From: Cenococcum geophilum 1.58 | Taxonomy: Eukaryota > Ascomycota > Dothideomycetes > Gloniales > Gloniaceae | Length of the DNA stretch: 64,000 nt | Direction of reading: 5' to 3' | NCBI GenBank assembly: GCA_001692895.1 | Contig: KV748222.1 | Span: forward strand, 960,683 to 1,024,682 | The notes under the pieces: generated by a model | What the model was told of the DNA's origin: nothing | What the model saw: only the letters and a program-made list of their open reading frames with translations | Databases searched by the model: none | Translations under genes and position numbers: made by a program | Part shown: positions 10,151 through 19,989 of the stretch, piece by piece | How positions within the stretch are numbered: the stretch's first letter is position 1 | Layout: the number at the start of each line of letters is the position of its first letter

Positions 10151-11080
10151 TCATGTCTCATCATCGCTGAATCCCAAACTTGCCAAATCATCTCTTGATC
10201 GCTTCATAGACCTTAATCGGTGGTCATCATCATCATCGAAACTCCAACACGCACATTGTAAGTCGAAATTGTGATGTTTCTTGTACCAGCTTTTGAGGCG
10301 CGCACGACGAGCCTCCTTCCAGGCTCGGTGCTCTATCCTATCCTTTTCCATGAGCTTTAAAAGGTCAGAATCAATTCCAGGCATGCTACCCTGGTTGTTG
10401 GACCCCGTGGACTTATCGATTGGTTGCACCGCTTTGAGAGCTTCCATGCTACCCTGGTTGTTGGACCCCGTGGACTTATCGATTGGTTGCACCGCTTTGA
10501 GAGCTTCGTCCTTCTTCCGCCTGACATACTCTTCCTCACAGAAGAACAGATCATACATCGTCGTCCACTCGAACGAGATCTCGCGGGCTTCATATTTGAT
10601 TTCCAGTCCAGGAATATCGGTATCATTGATCGATCTTCTCACTTTGATGGTATACGGCGGTGGTTGCTCACGTTTACCACCACAGGCATCACGACTTCCG
10701 AGATACCAAATCATGGAGCTACGCCAGTGAACTCTAATAGCGAGCATATACTGAGCGTCCATACCCTTTTCCGCGAAGTACTGAGGTGGCCTATTATCTT
10801 TAAAATAAGCGCGTTTTCGATCGTCTGAGAAGCGGTCAAAAACGGTGGGAATCTGGTAGTGGTGGAAGCTCTGAGGCGCAAATTCAATGCGTGTCTTCTT
10901 GATGTGCTTATCGGCAAACACTGTTTCGACGTATGAGCGGAAATCTGTCGAGACACGCCGGCAAGTTGACCAGAGGTGATTGCAGTCTTGCACATGCGAC
11001 AAAACGCTGATCCAGAGTTCTGCTGGGAGATGAGGACATTTTGTACCAGGCAGAGTTTCTGCCATTTGTGTAAACTGCAA
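10151..11080 (-). CDS. F-box-like fungal protein
   Basis: This is a 309-residue single-exon frame. Residues about 15-60 (CPHLPAELWISVLSHV, then LWSTCRRVSTDFRSYVETVF) have the LPxELW...V...L...CRxVS pattern of fungal F-box-like domains. Such domains couple targets to SCF ubiquitin ligases, but the target here is unknown. The remainder resembles lineage-specific fungal F-box paralogues, with HWRSSMIWYLGSRD and FEWTTMYDLFFCEEEYVRRK. It ends in a basic region followed by acidic DDDDDHRLR and a possible nuclear signal (MKRSRDD). A perfect 63-bp tandem duplication adds a second copy of a 21-residue unit (EALKAVQPIDKSTGSNNQGS plus M). A second Met five codons in (MAETLPG), just after a TTTGCAG acceptor-like sequence, may be the true start. 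Confidence 0.75.
   Translation of the reverse strand: MQFTQMAETLPGTKCPHLPAELWISVLSHVQDCNHLWSTCRRVSTDFRSYVETVFADKHIKKTRIEFAPQSFHHYQIPTVFDRFSDDRKRAYFKDNRPPQYFAEKGMDAQYMLAIRVHWRSSMIWYLGSRDACGGKREQPPPYTIKVRRSINDTDIPGLEIKYEAREISFEWTTMYDLFFCEEEYVRRKKDEALKAVQPIDKSTGSNNQGSMEALKAVQPIDKSTGSNNQGSMPGIDSDLLKLMEKDRIEHRAWKEARRARLKSWYKKHHNFDLQCACWSFDDDDDHRLRSMKRSRDDLASLGFSDDET
10382..10507 (-). repeat. Perfect 2 x 63-bp tandem duplication inside the F-box gene
   Basis: Copy 1 is 10382-10444 and copy 2 is 10445-10507. I see no mismatch between them. The unit is 21 codons, so the frame is kept. Complete identity suggests a recent slippage or unequal exchange, or an assembly duplication. Confidence 0.95.
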
Positions 11081-11140
11081 ATATTACAGCCAAATTTTGT
11101 TTCGTGGGGATTTATGGTAGTGGTAGTGCGTGAGAGCCTA

Positions 11141-11383
11141 CGGAGGACGACGCAAAAATGGATTTCCCTTTCCTTTTTGGGACTAGTATATACCCCCATA
11201 AGGTCGCCAATATTATGGGGGCTCTATCGCCTAAGCAACGAGATTTTAGGCGGTCTACGTCCCGAAGACCCCCTAAAGGCCCCCCAAAAGGCCCAAAACC
11301 TCAGCAACCTTATAGGCACCTTATGGGGGGGAAAACGCTAGTCCCAAAAAGGAAGGGGAAATTCAATTTTGCGTCGTCCTCCG
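11141..11383. mobile_element. MITE with 46-bp terminal inverted repeats and TA target duplication
   Basis: The element is 243 bp, flanked by TA (11139-11140 and 11384-11385). The ends begin CGGAGGACGACGCAAAA and run to TTTTTGGGACTAG. The two 46-bp arms differ at three positions. The outer 34 bp of the right arm are identical to the ends of the 2.07-kb Tc1/mariner element just downstream, so this is probably its non-autonomous relative. The interior holds further short palindromes (CCCCATAAGGT / ACCTTATGGGG) and no frame. It sits 60 bp upstream of the F-box gene start. Confidence 0.88.
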
Positions 11384-11523
11384 TACTTACAGCATCTCTT
11401 CAATTCCGGTGGTTAGCGCAGCCACTTCCGCACGGCCTTTTTGTAGGGGAAATTTTGGTATTTTTGCTGTTTAGGGGAAAGTCGATAAAACACGCTAACC
11501 ACAGGATGCGTCAGGATGCTGTA

Positions 11524-13593
11524 CGGAGGACGACGCAAAATTGAATTTCCCCTTCCTATTTGGGAAAAGCGTCGTTTTGATGCCAAGACCCCACCAAAAA
11601 TCAACTTAATCAACTTAATTGAAGCTTTTGATACTAATATATCATCTATATAGCTTCCAAAACGTGGTGTTTTACCGTTTAATATTTACGTGATTAACCT
11701 CATTCCATTGCACCTTATATTCTATAGGCTTTCGAGGCTTTTGAGGCCTCAATTGCCTCTGTTTTTGGCTTTCTGCTTGGCTCTCTACCTGTTTAACTAC
11801 CCGTTTAACTACCCGTTCAACTACCTGGTTACAATTGTTCCTTTGGAGTCTTTAATTATAGAGCTGTTGATCTACAATTAAGCTAGGGCCCTAAGTATCT
11901 TGACGTTGATTTGGAACCACTAAATTAACTAATTTTTGCCACTTTTTTTTAGTAATCTCCTTAATTTCCTTACGGCTCTGCGTAGGGAGGAAGAATTACA
12001 GATAGGCGTTAGGTAAGCCATAGTAATTATATAACGTCTCGTAGCCCGTTTAAAGCACCTTAACGATTATAGAAAGCTTGCGATTGGCTTCCTTAGAGAG
12101 TTACTTTTAGCTTCGCTACTTTTCCTCCACTCCCTCTCTATAATCGTTGCCTCCTTTAAGTTCTATAAGCTTCTTAATATGGCAAGGTATCCTCTTAATC
12201 CACTGCTGAATTTGCTACTACTTAAGATCTTGCCAAGCTCTAAGCTAAGCCTTCTCTACAGCTGCACGGGAGGTAAGTAGGCCTCTTTTTATAGTCACCC
12301 GTTTTAGGTAGCTCCAATAAGGCTCAATTATATTTAGATCAGGCAAATTACCTGGCCAAAAAAAACGTTAAATCTCGCAGGCGTTAAAGTAGACCTGGTG
12401 AATCTTTGTAATATGAGAAGTAGCCTTATCTTCCTGCACGATTATATTAGAATTTAAGCATATAAGGCTCTGGGCGAACGGAAGAAGTTTTAGTATTAAA
12501 ATATTCGTTAGATATTGCTACTAGTTAATTTTACCTCTATCTAATCGAGTAAAAGCTCTATATAATGCTGTAAACTTCTATTTAGCAGGAGCTCCGCCTA
12601 TACGCCTTCCGTAACGTAGTTTGTGTAAGCTTTTTTTAGTGTTTTGTTTTTCTTTTCAAGCCTTATACGCCTCTAGCTCTAAAGCTTTATTCCAGATCTT
12701 AATAATAGATTTTAATTTATCTAATTTCTTTTTTATTTAAGGCTTCTAAATATAGCATGGGCCTTTAAAGTTATATAAAAAGCAACCCCAGAACATAAAC
12801 TTGGAGTACCCCTTCCACCGTTCTTGTACGCAGCTATGTACGCAGGCCTTGTGCAGTCGTCGCTATACTTGGTAGCCCCCTTAACGGTAGCCTAAAACAA
12901 TACTCGTCTTATCTAACTAAATTACAGCCTTCCAATCTTTTAGTGTCTAGTGGCGGTAGGCTAATGTAAATCTATATTATTCGCTCTTTATAGCTGCAGT
13001 TAATCTAGGCTTCCTTATTGGCTTTGTCTTATGGAAGCTGTATTTTTAGAGTATCTTTTAAACAGACGATATAGAGAGGCCTGTTTGGCGAGCAATTATT
13101 TTAGTGCTTTTTTTACGCCCGTAACAATCGCATGTGACGGCGTTAATGACTTTTTGCTTAAGATCAGGGGTAATAGTTTTCTTACGCCCTGGGCCAGGCT
13201 TATTCTTAAGGTAGTTATTAAGAAGAACCTAATCTGCATGCTAGCTATTCTCTACTGCCTTTTTTACTAGGTTGCCGATGTGCCTAGCGCTAATTCTAGT
13301 AACGTAAGCAATTACCTTTAGGGGTGTTCCTAGAGCCTTTATTACTATGGCCTGCGCCCTCGTTGCAAGGCCGTAGCGAGGCATTTTGGGCTCCAAAATT
13401 GATAGAAAAAATAGTAGAAGGTATGTAAAGGACGTTATAAGTGACTATAAGAATAGATTCTATTAAAAAGTTGGTGTAGAGTTGCTTTTTACAAGCTCAA
13501 AGTCAAAAAGTTGGTATTTTTGGTGGGGTCTTGGCATTAAAACGACGCTTTTCCCAAATAGGAAGGGGAAATTCAATTTTGCGTCGTCCTCCG
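11524..13593 (-). mobile_element. Tc1/mariner-superfamily DNA transposon with 78-bp TIRs
   Basis: The element is 2070 bp, flanked by TA (11522-11523 and 13594-13595). The terminal inverted repeats start CGGAGGACGACGCAAAATTG and continue to CCCCACCAAAAAT, about 78 bp with one mismatch. The interior is AT-rich and depleted in CpA, a RIP signature, while the terminal repeats keep normal composition. It encodes one transposase on the minus strand. A short triple repeat (GTTTAACTACCC, 11789-11825) lies in the 3' non-coding part. Confidence 0.92.
12116..13384 (-). pseudogene. Tc1/mariner transposase, RIP-inactivated
   Basis: The frame of 422 codons opens with MPRYGLATRAQAIVIKALG, a helix-turn-helix start typical of fungal Tc1-like transposases. 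It keeps phase to a DDE_3 signature WPGNLPDLNIIEPYWSYLK around 12292-12352, and to a typical C-terminal IQQWIKRIPCHIKKLIELKG. The three landmarks share one frame (spacings are multiples of three). The frame is interrupted by many TAG/TAA codons at former CAG/CAA sites, as expected from RIP, so no functional enzyme is made. Confidence 0.85.
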
Positions 13594-13595
13594 TA

Positions 13596-14114
13596 CAGCT
13601 CACGGCTGGGCCTGTGGCTGAGAGAAGCTTTTTGGCCCGCGAGTTACTGTTTTAGGATAAGACTCTTCCCTATTTGTCGCGCACGGACGCGCACGGACTC
13701 ATGTTATAACGATACCATCGGTATAACAGTTGGCCGCACCAATCGTATCGTAATAAGGAGATTTTACTGTACCGCGAAGTCTCTGTCCCTGCCCCCTGCC
13801 TTCAAGGAATCGTGATTAGAGCGTCCGCTTTAGCAAAGAGATCTCTGGATTAGATTGCCTGATTGATTACATTTAGGATAAATCTGGTCAAGGATTAGTT
13901 CGTCTATGTAACATCTTGGCGTCCAAGCGGATACGACAACACCAAATATAACAACTATCCCATCTCCCCCGCATTTGTTATAGTCACTAACCATAGATGG
14001 ATTCATAAAAATGACCAGAAGCTAAACAACGAGCTCTAAATAAAATCTGCTCGGCGTTTTGAGCAGAACCAGCGCAACCATGAGTGCGTCCGTCGATCTA
14101 GATACCCACGACAT
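13596..14114. other. Intergenic, probable promoter of the Pro-rich protein gene
   Basis: This is 519 bp of near-balanced composition with no recognisable frame. Positions 13930-14035 become AT-rich before the coding start. Confidence 0.4.
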
Positions 14115-15104
14115 ATGTGCTCACGTGTAGCAGCTGCAAATAGTACAACTCCAGCAACCATCTCTAATTCATCCCCACTCACATTCAACAAAACCAGAGA
14201 AATCGTCAATGAAGATATTCCATCTACCTTAACCGCACCAGAAAAGAAAAAATGGAAAAAGATGTTCCGATTTCTGAACAGTTCCAAAAAAGAGAAGGAT
14301 AAAACGATCCCTCTCTCACCTCCACGGTCCTCACTCCCTCCCCCACTCTCGCAGGATCATGCATCTCACGACACTTTCCTTACCGGCGGTGCTGTAGTCC
14401 AACCGAAAACCCGGCCTCCTAAGGCTTCGCCCGTCTCTCAGACCTCATCTACCCCTGAGACTACATCTGTCTCTGAAACTACTCCCGTCTCCAAGGTCCT
14501 AACAGGTCCCAAAGCCGCACGAGCTCCTGAAGCCTCTCCAGCCCCTCAGGCTGCACTGAACCCCATAGACAAGACTCTCACACAGGAGGGAATAAATTTC
14601 CACATAGGCGGCACAGTCGTGCAGCGGAATCTCCGCCCCAAGATCACGCCAATCGCCCAAACCACGCCAGTCCCCCACATATCCCCAATCCACGAAGCCA
14701 CACCAGCCCCCGCCACTTCGCCCGCCCCCGCAATCTCCCCAATCTCGTCCGCTGCGCTCACGAAACAGAAGACCGCATTCGCGCCTCCCCCTCCAAAACC
14801 AGTTTCAAAACCCCAACCCTATAGGGACCACAAAGCGATCGCTGAATCCATCGCCTCGCAAGCTGCGACCCCGGCCCAGCGCCGTGCTAGCTGGAAAACG
14901 CCTGCTTCGTCCACATCTACCTCCCAGTCTTATCCTCTTAATAAGTATGTGAATGGCAAGAAGGTGCTGGCTAGTTATCCCCACCATCAAGACAAGGGGA
15001 GTGTAGGATCGTCGTCTGGGTCGGGTTCTTCATATAGGCCGTATCCGATTAGACAGTACGTGAATGGGAAGAAGATCTTGGCATCGTATCCTCACCATCA
15101 TTAG
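14115..15104 (+). CDS. Pro/Ser/Thr-rich protein with internal repeats, unknown function
   Basis: The frame is 329 residues. Residues 40-70 are strongly basic (APEKKKWKKMFRFLNSSKKE), followed by a long Pro-, Ala-, Ser- and Thr-rich disordered segment. Two repeat types are visible. FLTGGAVVQPKTRPPK (about 90-105) and FHIGGTVVQRNLRPKI (about 161-176) form one pair. The other is a C-terminal pair, YPLNKYVNGKKVLASYPHHQ and YPIRQYVNGKKILASYPHHH, the second ending exactly at the stop. There is no signal peptide or membrane segment. I do not recognise the family. The start is uncertain: ATGTGCTCACGTGTAG lies close to a possible splice acceptor, so a 5' exon may be missing from the model. Confidence 0.6.
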   Translation: MCSRVAAANSTTPATISNSSPLTFNKTREIVNEDIPSTLTAPEKKKWKKMFRFLNSSKKEKDKTIPLSPPRSSLPPPLSQDHASHDTFLTGGAVVQPKTRPPKASPVSQTSSTPETTSVSETTPVSKVLTGPKAARAPEASPAPQAALNPIDKTLTQEGINFHIGGTVVQRNLRPKITPIAQTTPVPHISPIHEATPAPATSPAPAISPISSAALTKQKTAFAPPPPKPVSKPQPYRDHKAIAESIASQAATPAQRRASWKTPASSTSTSQSYPLNKYVNGKKVLASYPHHQDKGSVGSSSGSGSSYRPYPIRQYVNGKKILASYPHHH

Positions 15105-15657
15105 TAGGATGCGATGTATTGGGTAGGAAGTGTAGTGGGTGGGGTTGAGGGGGTGGGTTGTGTGGAGTTTTGGTCTGCGTTTGAGATACTCGTGATGAAT
15201 TATGCCAGTATCTTCTATTTTATTTACTATTTGGGGACTGGGCTGGCAGAGGGGAGTATTTTAGTGATCTGGGGGTTCAGTACTATAATGATCTTCGAGG
15301 GTTTGGCTAGAGGATTATAATTTCGCTAGATTCGGGGGATTTGTCGATGTAACTGAACATTTCAGCAATATCCCAAAGTTCTTTGAGTGATATTTATTAT
15401 ACAGTAGCGCCGGGCAGGAGGACATGGGGTGCTCTAAATCCTTTTTCGCTGTTTCTCTTCCATCCCGCTGTAGTACTAACGCTTTCCACGACACGAGAAG
15501 TTTCTCAATGACCACACCCGAATCGAAGATAAATTCATCCCGCGGATAATGCGATATCCAGAAGTATCTCAAAACTCCCAAATTCTTAACATCTCTGAGC
15601 CTTCAATTACAGTCGGCTCCTAAACACTCCATGTTCCACTAACTTCTTATCACAAAT
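15105..15657. other. Tail-to-tail spacer
   Basis: This is 553 bp between the Pro-rich protein stop and the ARP10 stop. It should hold both 3' UTRs; I see no gene or repeat. Confidence 0.5.
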
Positions 15658-17349
15658 CTACGCCCACACGCCCAGCGTCCAACTCCCTCTATCCCCAGCC
15701 TTCATCCCCGGCCCCACATTCTGCCTTTGCGGCACAACACTAACCTCTTTCTCCCGGCTCGCACCCTGCAACCCATGCTGAAGGAACTTCTCCCTCTCGA
15801 TCTCCACGATCCCCCGAATCCGCAACTGCGCGACGAGCGAAGCACCAGCCCACGCACCGAGCGACTCAACACCCCGCACAACGCCTCCAACAACAGCAGC
15901 AGACGGCGCAGCCCTAGCGGCCTGGCTCGCCAATTTCAGCGTGATGGGGTCCGGCTCCGGATCCACAAGGCCAGCGGGGACGGACGCGGCAGCAGCGGCG
16001 GACCGGTCGGTCGACTCGGACACCTTGGCGGCGTCCGAGGCGCGGAACTGCTGGCCCTGCTGGCCCTGCCGTAGCGCCTGTTCGTGGCGCTCAGCGGCCG
16101 AGCCGTAGGACTTCACGGCGTCCCACCCGCGCTGCTGGACGAGGGCGGCGAGCTCGGCGAGGAGTCGGGATTTGAGACCTGGCAGGTTGGCCACGCCGCC
16201 TGTGATGATGATACGCGACATGCAGACGCGGCGGACGTCGATGGGGAGGGAGAGGAGGGCGCGGTAAGTGAGGAGGTGTAGGGGTTGGTCGTGGTCGTCT
16301 AGGTCGTGGGGGAGGATGTTGGAGGCGAAGAGGGCGGTTTCGGCGGGGGAGGCGAGGGAGGAGAAGGGGAGTGCGAGGGTCGTTGGGGGGTTGGCTGCCG
16401 GGAATGGGATTGAGATTTCGGGGTCGGAGAGTTCTTTAGAAGCGTCGGCGAATCCGTCGTTGCTGGATGCTCTGGTCGATATGGTGGTCTGGCGGGTGTT
16501 GGCGTGAGGTTCGCACCACCCTACTCGTGTGAGGACTTCTTCGGTTTCTTCGAAGCTGACCTCCTGTTGGGAGGTGGTTGAAGTTTGAGGATTGTTCTTG
16601 GCAAGTTCTGCGTTCAGCATCTTGCTCATCTCCTGGCTCAAAAGCTTTCCTGCCCGTACGCTCCTCCTCTGATGTACCTCGCGATACTCAAATATTCCGG
16701 TGACGATTGTTTCTGCCCACCCAATGTCAACCACCAACGCTGATCGTAGTCCGGCGGCAACGGTCGAAAGAACTGGTGATGAGAGAAGAGTGATGCTAGG
16801 AGCCTGAAAATTGCCGAAGAGTACCGTGAGGACTGTAGAAAGAAGCGGTCGCGGCATGAGAGGTGGTAATGCGAGGAGAACCCGTCGAGGTTTGGGATCC
16901 AGAAGAAAGTACTTGTTACACGCTTCTCGCATTGCTCGTTCGAACTTGTCCTCGACCAAGCCCAAGTCAAGGTCTCGCAGATCCATACGATATAGCTCAT
17001 ACTCTGCTCCCCATTCCTGCCCCCGCTTTCGCTTCCGACGCGTATTTGAGTACTCAGGATCCCATTGTCTGTAGTCTCCCACCCTTCGTTGTTCATTTGG
17101 CCCGAAGCCGAGCATGNATCTTGGAGCGCTCTCACCCGGAAATCCGCCGCGTAGGAATCGTGATCCTAGTTCGAGAACAATATATTCTTCTTCGGAGCGA
17201 AAACTACCTCCCGGAGACCCGTAAATGGACGATGTCGAACGAAGGAGAGGGGTACGAGGGGTTTCTAGTGTAGAAGCCAAATCTTGAAGACGCGCAGGCG
17301 CAGGCCTACTACGGCCTAAAGAGACCTTACGATCGGTTGCTGTTGTCAT
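15658..17349 (-). CDS. Actin-related protein ARP10/ARP11 (dynactin pointed-end; ro-7 type)
   Basis: The frame is a 563-residue single exon. After a Ser/Pro-rich leader the actin fold starts at EEYIVLELGSRFLRGGFPGES (phosphate 1-type loop). Further signatures are QRRVGDYRQW, YELYRMDLRDLDLGLVEDK, PRRVLLALPPLMPRPLLS, SALVVDIGWAETIVTGIFEYREV (phosphate 2-type loop) and CMSRIIITGGVANLPGLKSRL (adenosine loop). This combination matches Neurospora ro-7 and other fungal ARP10/11 proteins. These cap the pointed end of the dynactin Arp1 filament and support dynein-driven nuclear movement. A low-complexity insert (RQGQQGQQFRASDAAK...) precedes the C-terminal part. One base (17117, N) is unresolved and makes one codon ambiguous. 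The gene is divergent from NOP58. Confidence 0.88.
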   Translation of the reverse strand: MTTATDRKVSLGRSRPAPARLQDLASTLETPRTPLLRSTSSIYGSPGGSFRSEEEYIVLELGSRFLRGGFPGESAPRXMLGFGPNEQRRVGDYRQWDPEYSNTRRKRKRGQEWGAEYELYRMDLRDLDLGLVEDKFERAMREACNKYFLLDPKPRRVLLALPPLMPRPLLSTVLTVLFGNFQAPSITLLSSPVLSTVAAGLRSALVVDIGWAETIVTGIFEYREVHQRRSVRAGKLLSQEMSKMLNAELAKNNPQTSTTSQQEVSFEETEEVLTRVGWCEPHANTRQTTISTRASSNDGFADASKELSDPEISIPFPAANPPTTLALPFSSLASPAETALFASNILPHDLDDHDQPLHLLTYRALLSLPIDVRRVCMSRIIITGGVANLPGLKSRLLAELAALVQQRGWDAVKSYGSAAERHEQALRQGQQGQQFRASDAAKVSESTDRSAAAAASVPAGLVDPEPDPITLKLASQAARAAPSAAVVGGVVRGVESLGAWAGASLVAQLRIRGIVEIEREKFLQHGLQGASREKEVSVVPQRQNVGPGMKAGDRGSWTLGVWA

Positions 17350-17709
17350 TATGAAGCTCTTGCAATTGTCAATTACATGTCATTAAACATAAAAAGCCAG
17401 GGAAATTTCGAATATCGTAGGGTAACCCGTAATTCGAGCGAGAGGATTCAAATATTTTCATAATAACATTACAACACGGTGAATTTTGTCCAGCAATGGC
17501 CTATAGAATAAAATTTAATAGGGCGCAGCCGGTATTCTTGTCAGAGCGTGAGTATCTTCACCAGCCACGAGAGTTCTCGCTAGCGACTAGCGCAATTTCG
17601 ACCACTCTTGAGCCGCAACCTCCGAAATTTTTATCTCGACAAGACCAAACTCCACGGAAAGTGCCAACCACCACCCCACGTTGGACAGCACCACTCGAGA
17701 CTGCCCAAC
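17350..17709. promoter_or_regulatory. Divergent ARP10/NOP58 promoter
   Basis: This 360-bp interval lies between opposite start codons. It is AT-rich near 17380-17480. No factor site can be named with confidence. Confidence 0.45.
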
Positions 17710-19570
17710 ATGACACTTTTTATCCTCACCGAGACAAGTGCTGGTTATGCGCTTCTTAAAGCTAAAGACAAGAAGCTGCTCAAGCGGGACGACATCGCTA
17801 CTGATATTGAGACTGCAGAGGGTGCGTGCAGCCTGTAAGTAGCTTCCAATGCTCTCGAATTATCTCCTTGAAAATATTCAGGGGCTGTATGCAAGTTCAA
17901 TTGCTTACTAGAATGTTTGGTATAGGTTGAAACTGAAGCAATTCGTCAAATACGAAAATGCAGCCACCGCTCTAAACGAAGCCGCAGCTATTACAGAAGG
18001 AAAAGTCACACCGATGCTATCATCTCTTCTGGATACCCTTAAAGATGAGAAGAAGGTCTCTCTTGCAGTAGCTGACCCGAAATTGGGAAATGCGATCAAT
18101 AAGTTGCCAGGACTATCTCTCTCTCCAGTGTCAGATTCTTCAACAGCAGACCTCTACCGTGGCATTCGAACCCACCTTACCTCTCTCATCCCAGGCCTCC
18201 TTCCATCTGATGTCAACACCATGTCTCTCGGTCTCTCACACTCTCTATCCCGCCACAAGGTAAAATTCTCCCCAGATAAAGTCGACACAATGATCATCCA
18301 CGCCATCGGTTTGCTCGACGACCTTGACAAAGAGCTCAACACCTACGCTATGCGCACTAAGGAATGGTACGGCTGGCACTTCCCGGAGATGGCTAAAATC
18401 ATCAACGACAATCTTGCCTACGCACGCGTCATTCTCGAAATGGGCATGCGCATAAGCGCGCACTCAGCCGACCTCTCCGGAATCCTGCCCGAAGAGATCG
18501 AAACCGCCATCAAAGCCGCCGCCGAGGTATCCATGGGGACCGAAATCACGAGAGAGGACCTCGAAAACATCCGCGCTCTCGCCGAGCAAGTCGTCGACTT
18601 CACACTGTACCGGCAACAGCTATCCTCGTACCTCTCCGCCCGCATGCAGGCCATCGCGCCCAACCTGACCGCACTGGTCGGTGAGCTCGTCGGCGCCCGC
18701 CTAATCGCACACGCCGGCTCGCTCACGAACCTGGCCAAGAGCGCCAGCTCCACGATCCAGATCCTCGGCGCGGAAAAGGCGCTCTTCCGCGCGCTGAAGA
18801 CGAAGCACGACACCCCAAAGTACGGCCTCATCTACCACGCCTCACTGATCGGCCAGGCGACCGGCCGCAACAAGGGCAAGGTCGCGCGCATGCTCGCGAA
18901 CAGAGCCGCGCTCAGTCTGCGCGTCGACTCGCAGGCCGACTGGGGCGCGGGCCGCGAGGGCAGCGGCGACGCCGCTGAGCCCACGGACGAGGAGAGGGCC
19001 GCGTATGGCACGGCGGCGCGGGTCGGGATCGAGCGCAGGCTGCGCGTGCTTGAGGGCAAGCCGCTAAGGGCGATGGGCACGGGGGTGGGGCCCGCGGGGG
19101 CCGGGGCGGGGAAGTGGGAGGTCAAGGAAGCGCGGAAGTACAACCCCGACGCGGACGGGCTGGCGGGCGACGAGCCGGTGGCGGCGAAGAAGGCGGTTGC
19201 GGCGAAGACGAACGGGACCTTGAATGGGGATGTAAGGATGATTGAAGAGGTCGACAGCGAGGACGAGTCCGAGTCCGATGACGATGATGAGGCGGAGGCC
19301 GGCGCGGAGCAGGCGACGCCTAAGGCGGCGAAGAAAGCGGATGGCGAACTCAGCAAGGCGGAGCGCAAGGCGCTGAAGGCGGCGGAGAAGGAGGCTAAGC
19401 GCACGCGGAAGGCGGCGCGGGCTGCGAAGCGGGAGGCCAAGGCTACGAAGAAGGAGGCGAAGAAGCGGAAAGCCAAAGCCGCTTTAGAGCCCGCGGAGGG
19501 GAAGAAGAGGAAGCGGGATGATGAAGGGGAGAAAGGGGAGAAGAAGAAAAAGAAGAAGAGCAAGGATTAG
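17710..19570 (+). CDS. NOP58: Nucleolar protein NOP58 (box C/D snoRNP core)
   Basis: I model two exons: 17710-17834 and 17926-19570. The intron is 91 nt (GTAAGT...TATAG). The product is 589 residues. It starts [20 protein letters not shown], followed by NOP5NT, then the coiled-coil and NOP domain: [65 protein letters not shown] and [20 protein letters not shown]. The last of these contacts the guide RNA and the 15.5K protein. Nop58 pairs with Nop56 and fibrillarin for 2'-O-methylation of rRNA. The C-terminal 150 residues form an acidic patch ([20 protein letters not shown]) and a Lys/Ala/Glu-rich tail ending KKKKKKSKD, the family's nucleolar KKE-type tail. GC content is high in the 3' half. 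Confidence 0.96.
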
Positions 19571-19989
19571 AATGATGTTGGTCGCTGCTGTTGTTGTTGC
19601 TGCTGTTACTGTGGATTTTCGTGTTCGTGACCGGATCTATGTGTGGAAGGGTTTATATTTGTCTGTCAAAATGGGCACTGGCGTTTGCGGACGAAGGGCT
19701 CTGCTTGTATCATTCCCACGGCGCTTGTTTGGCTTGGGTTTCTGGGTTGGCGCATTTTATCGTCGCGGTCGCTATACACCATGTCCTTCTCGGAAACGCC
19801 GCCGTATGTAGAGCGCAATCGGTTGGAACCGTTCCGATCGATGATAGTCAGGTGGAAGGAGAAAATGACATGGAGATAATCTCGCCGGTCGTGCCATATA
19901 AACATCAATTACCGTGTCCTGTACGAGCAGCAGACTCTACACTCTGAATGATCTTATATCTCCAAATACTTCTCGCTCCCCTCTTCCCA
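19571..19989. other. Tail-to-tail spacer NOP58/RPC9
   Basis: This is 419 bp. It begins with a (GTTGTTGCTGCT) trinucleotide-like run just after the NOP58 stop and otherwise shows only UTR-like sequence. Confidence 0.45.

Noticed and set aside
18832-19563. 243-codon minus-strand frame opposite NOP58
   Set aside because: It is a Ser/Ala/Phe-rich shadow of the GC-rich Lys/Ala tail of NOP58.
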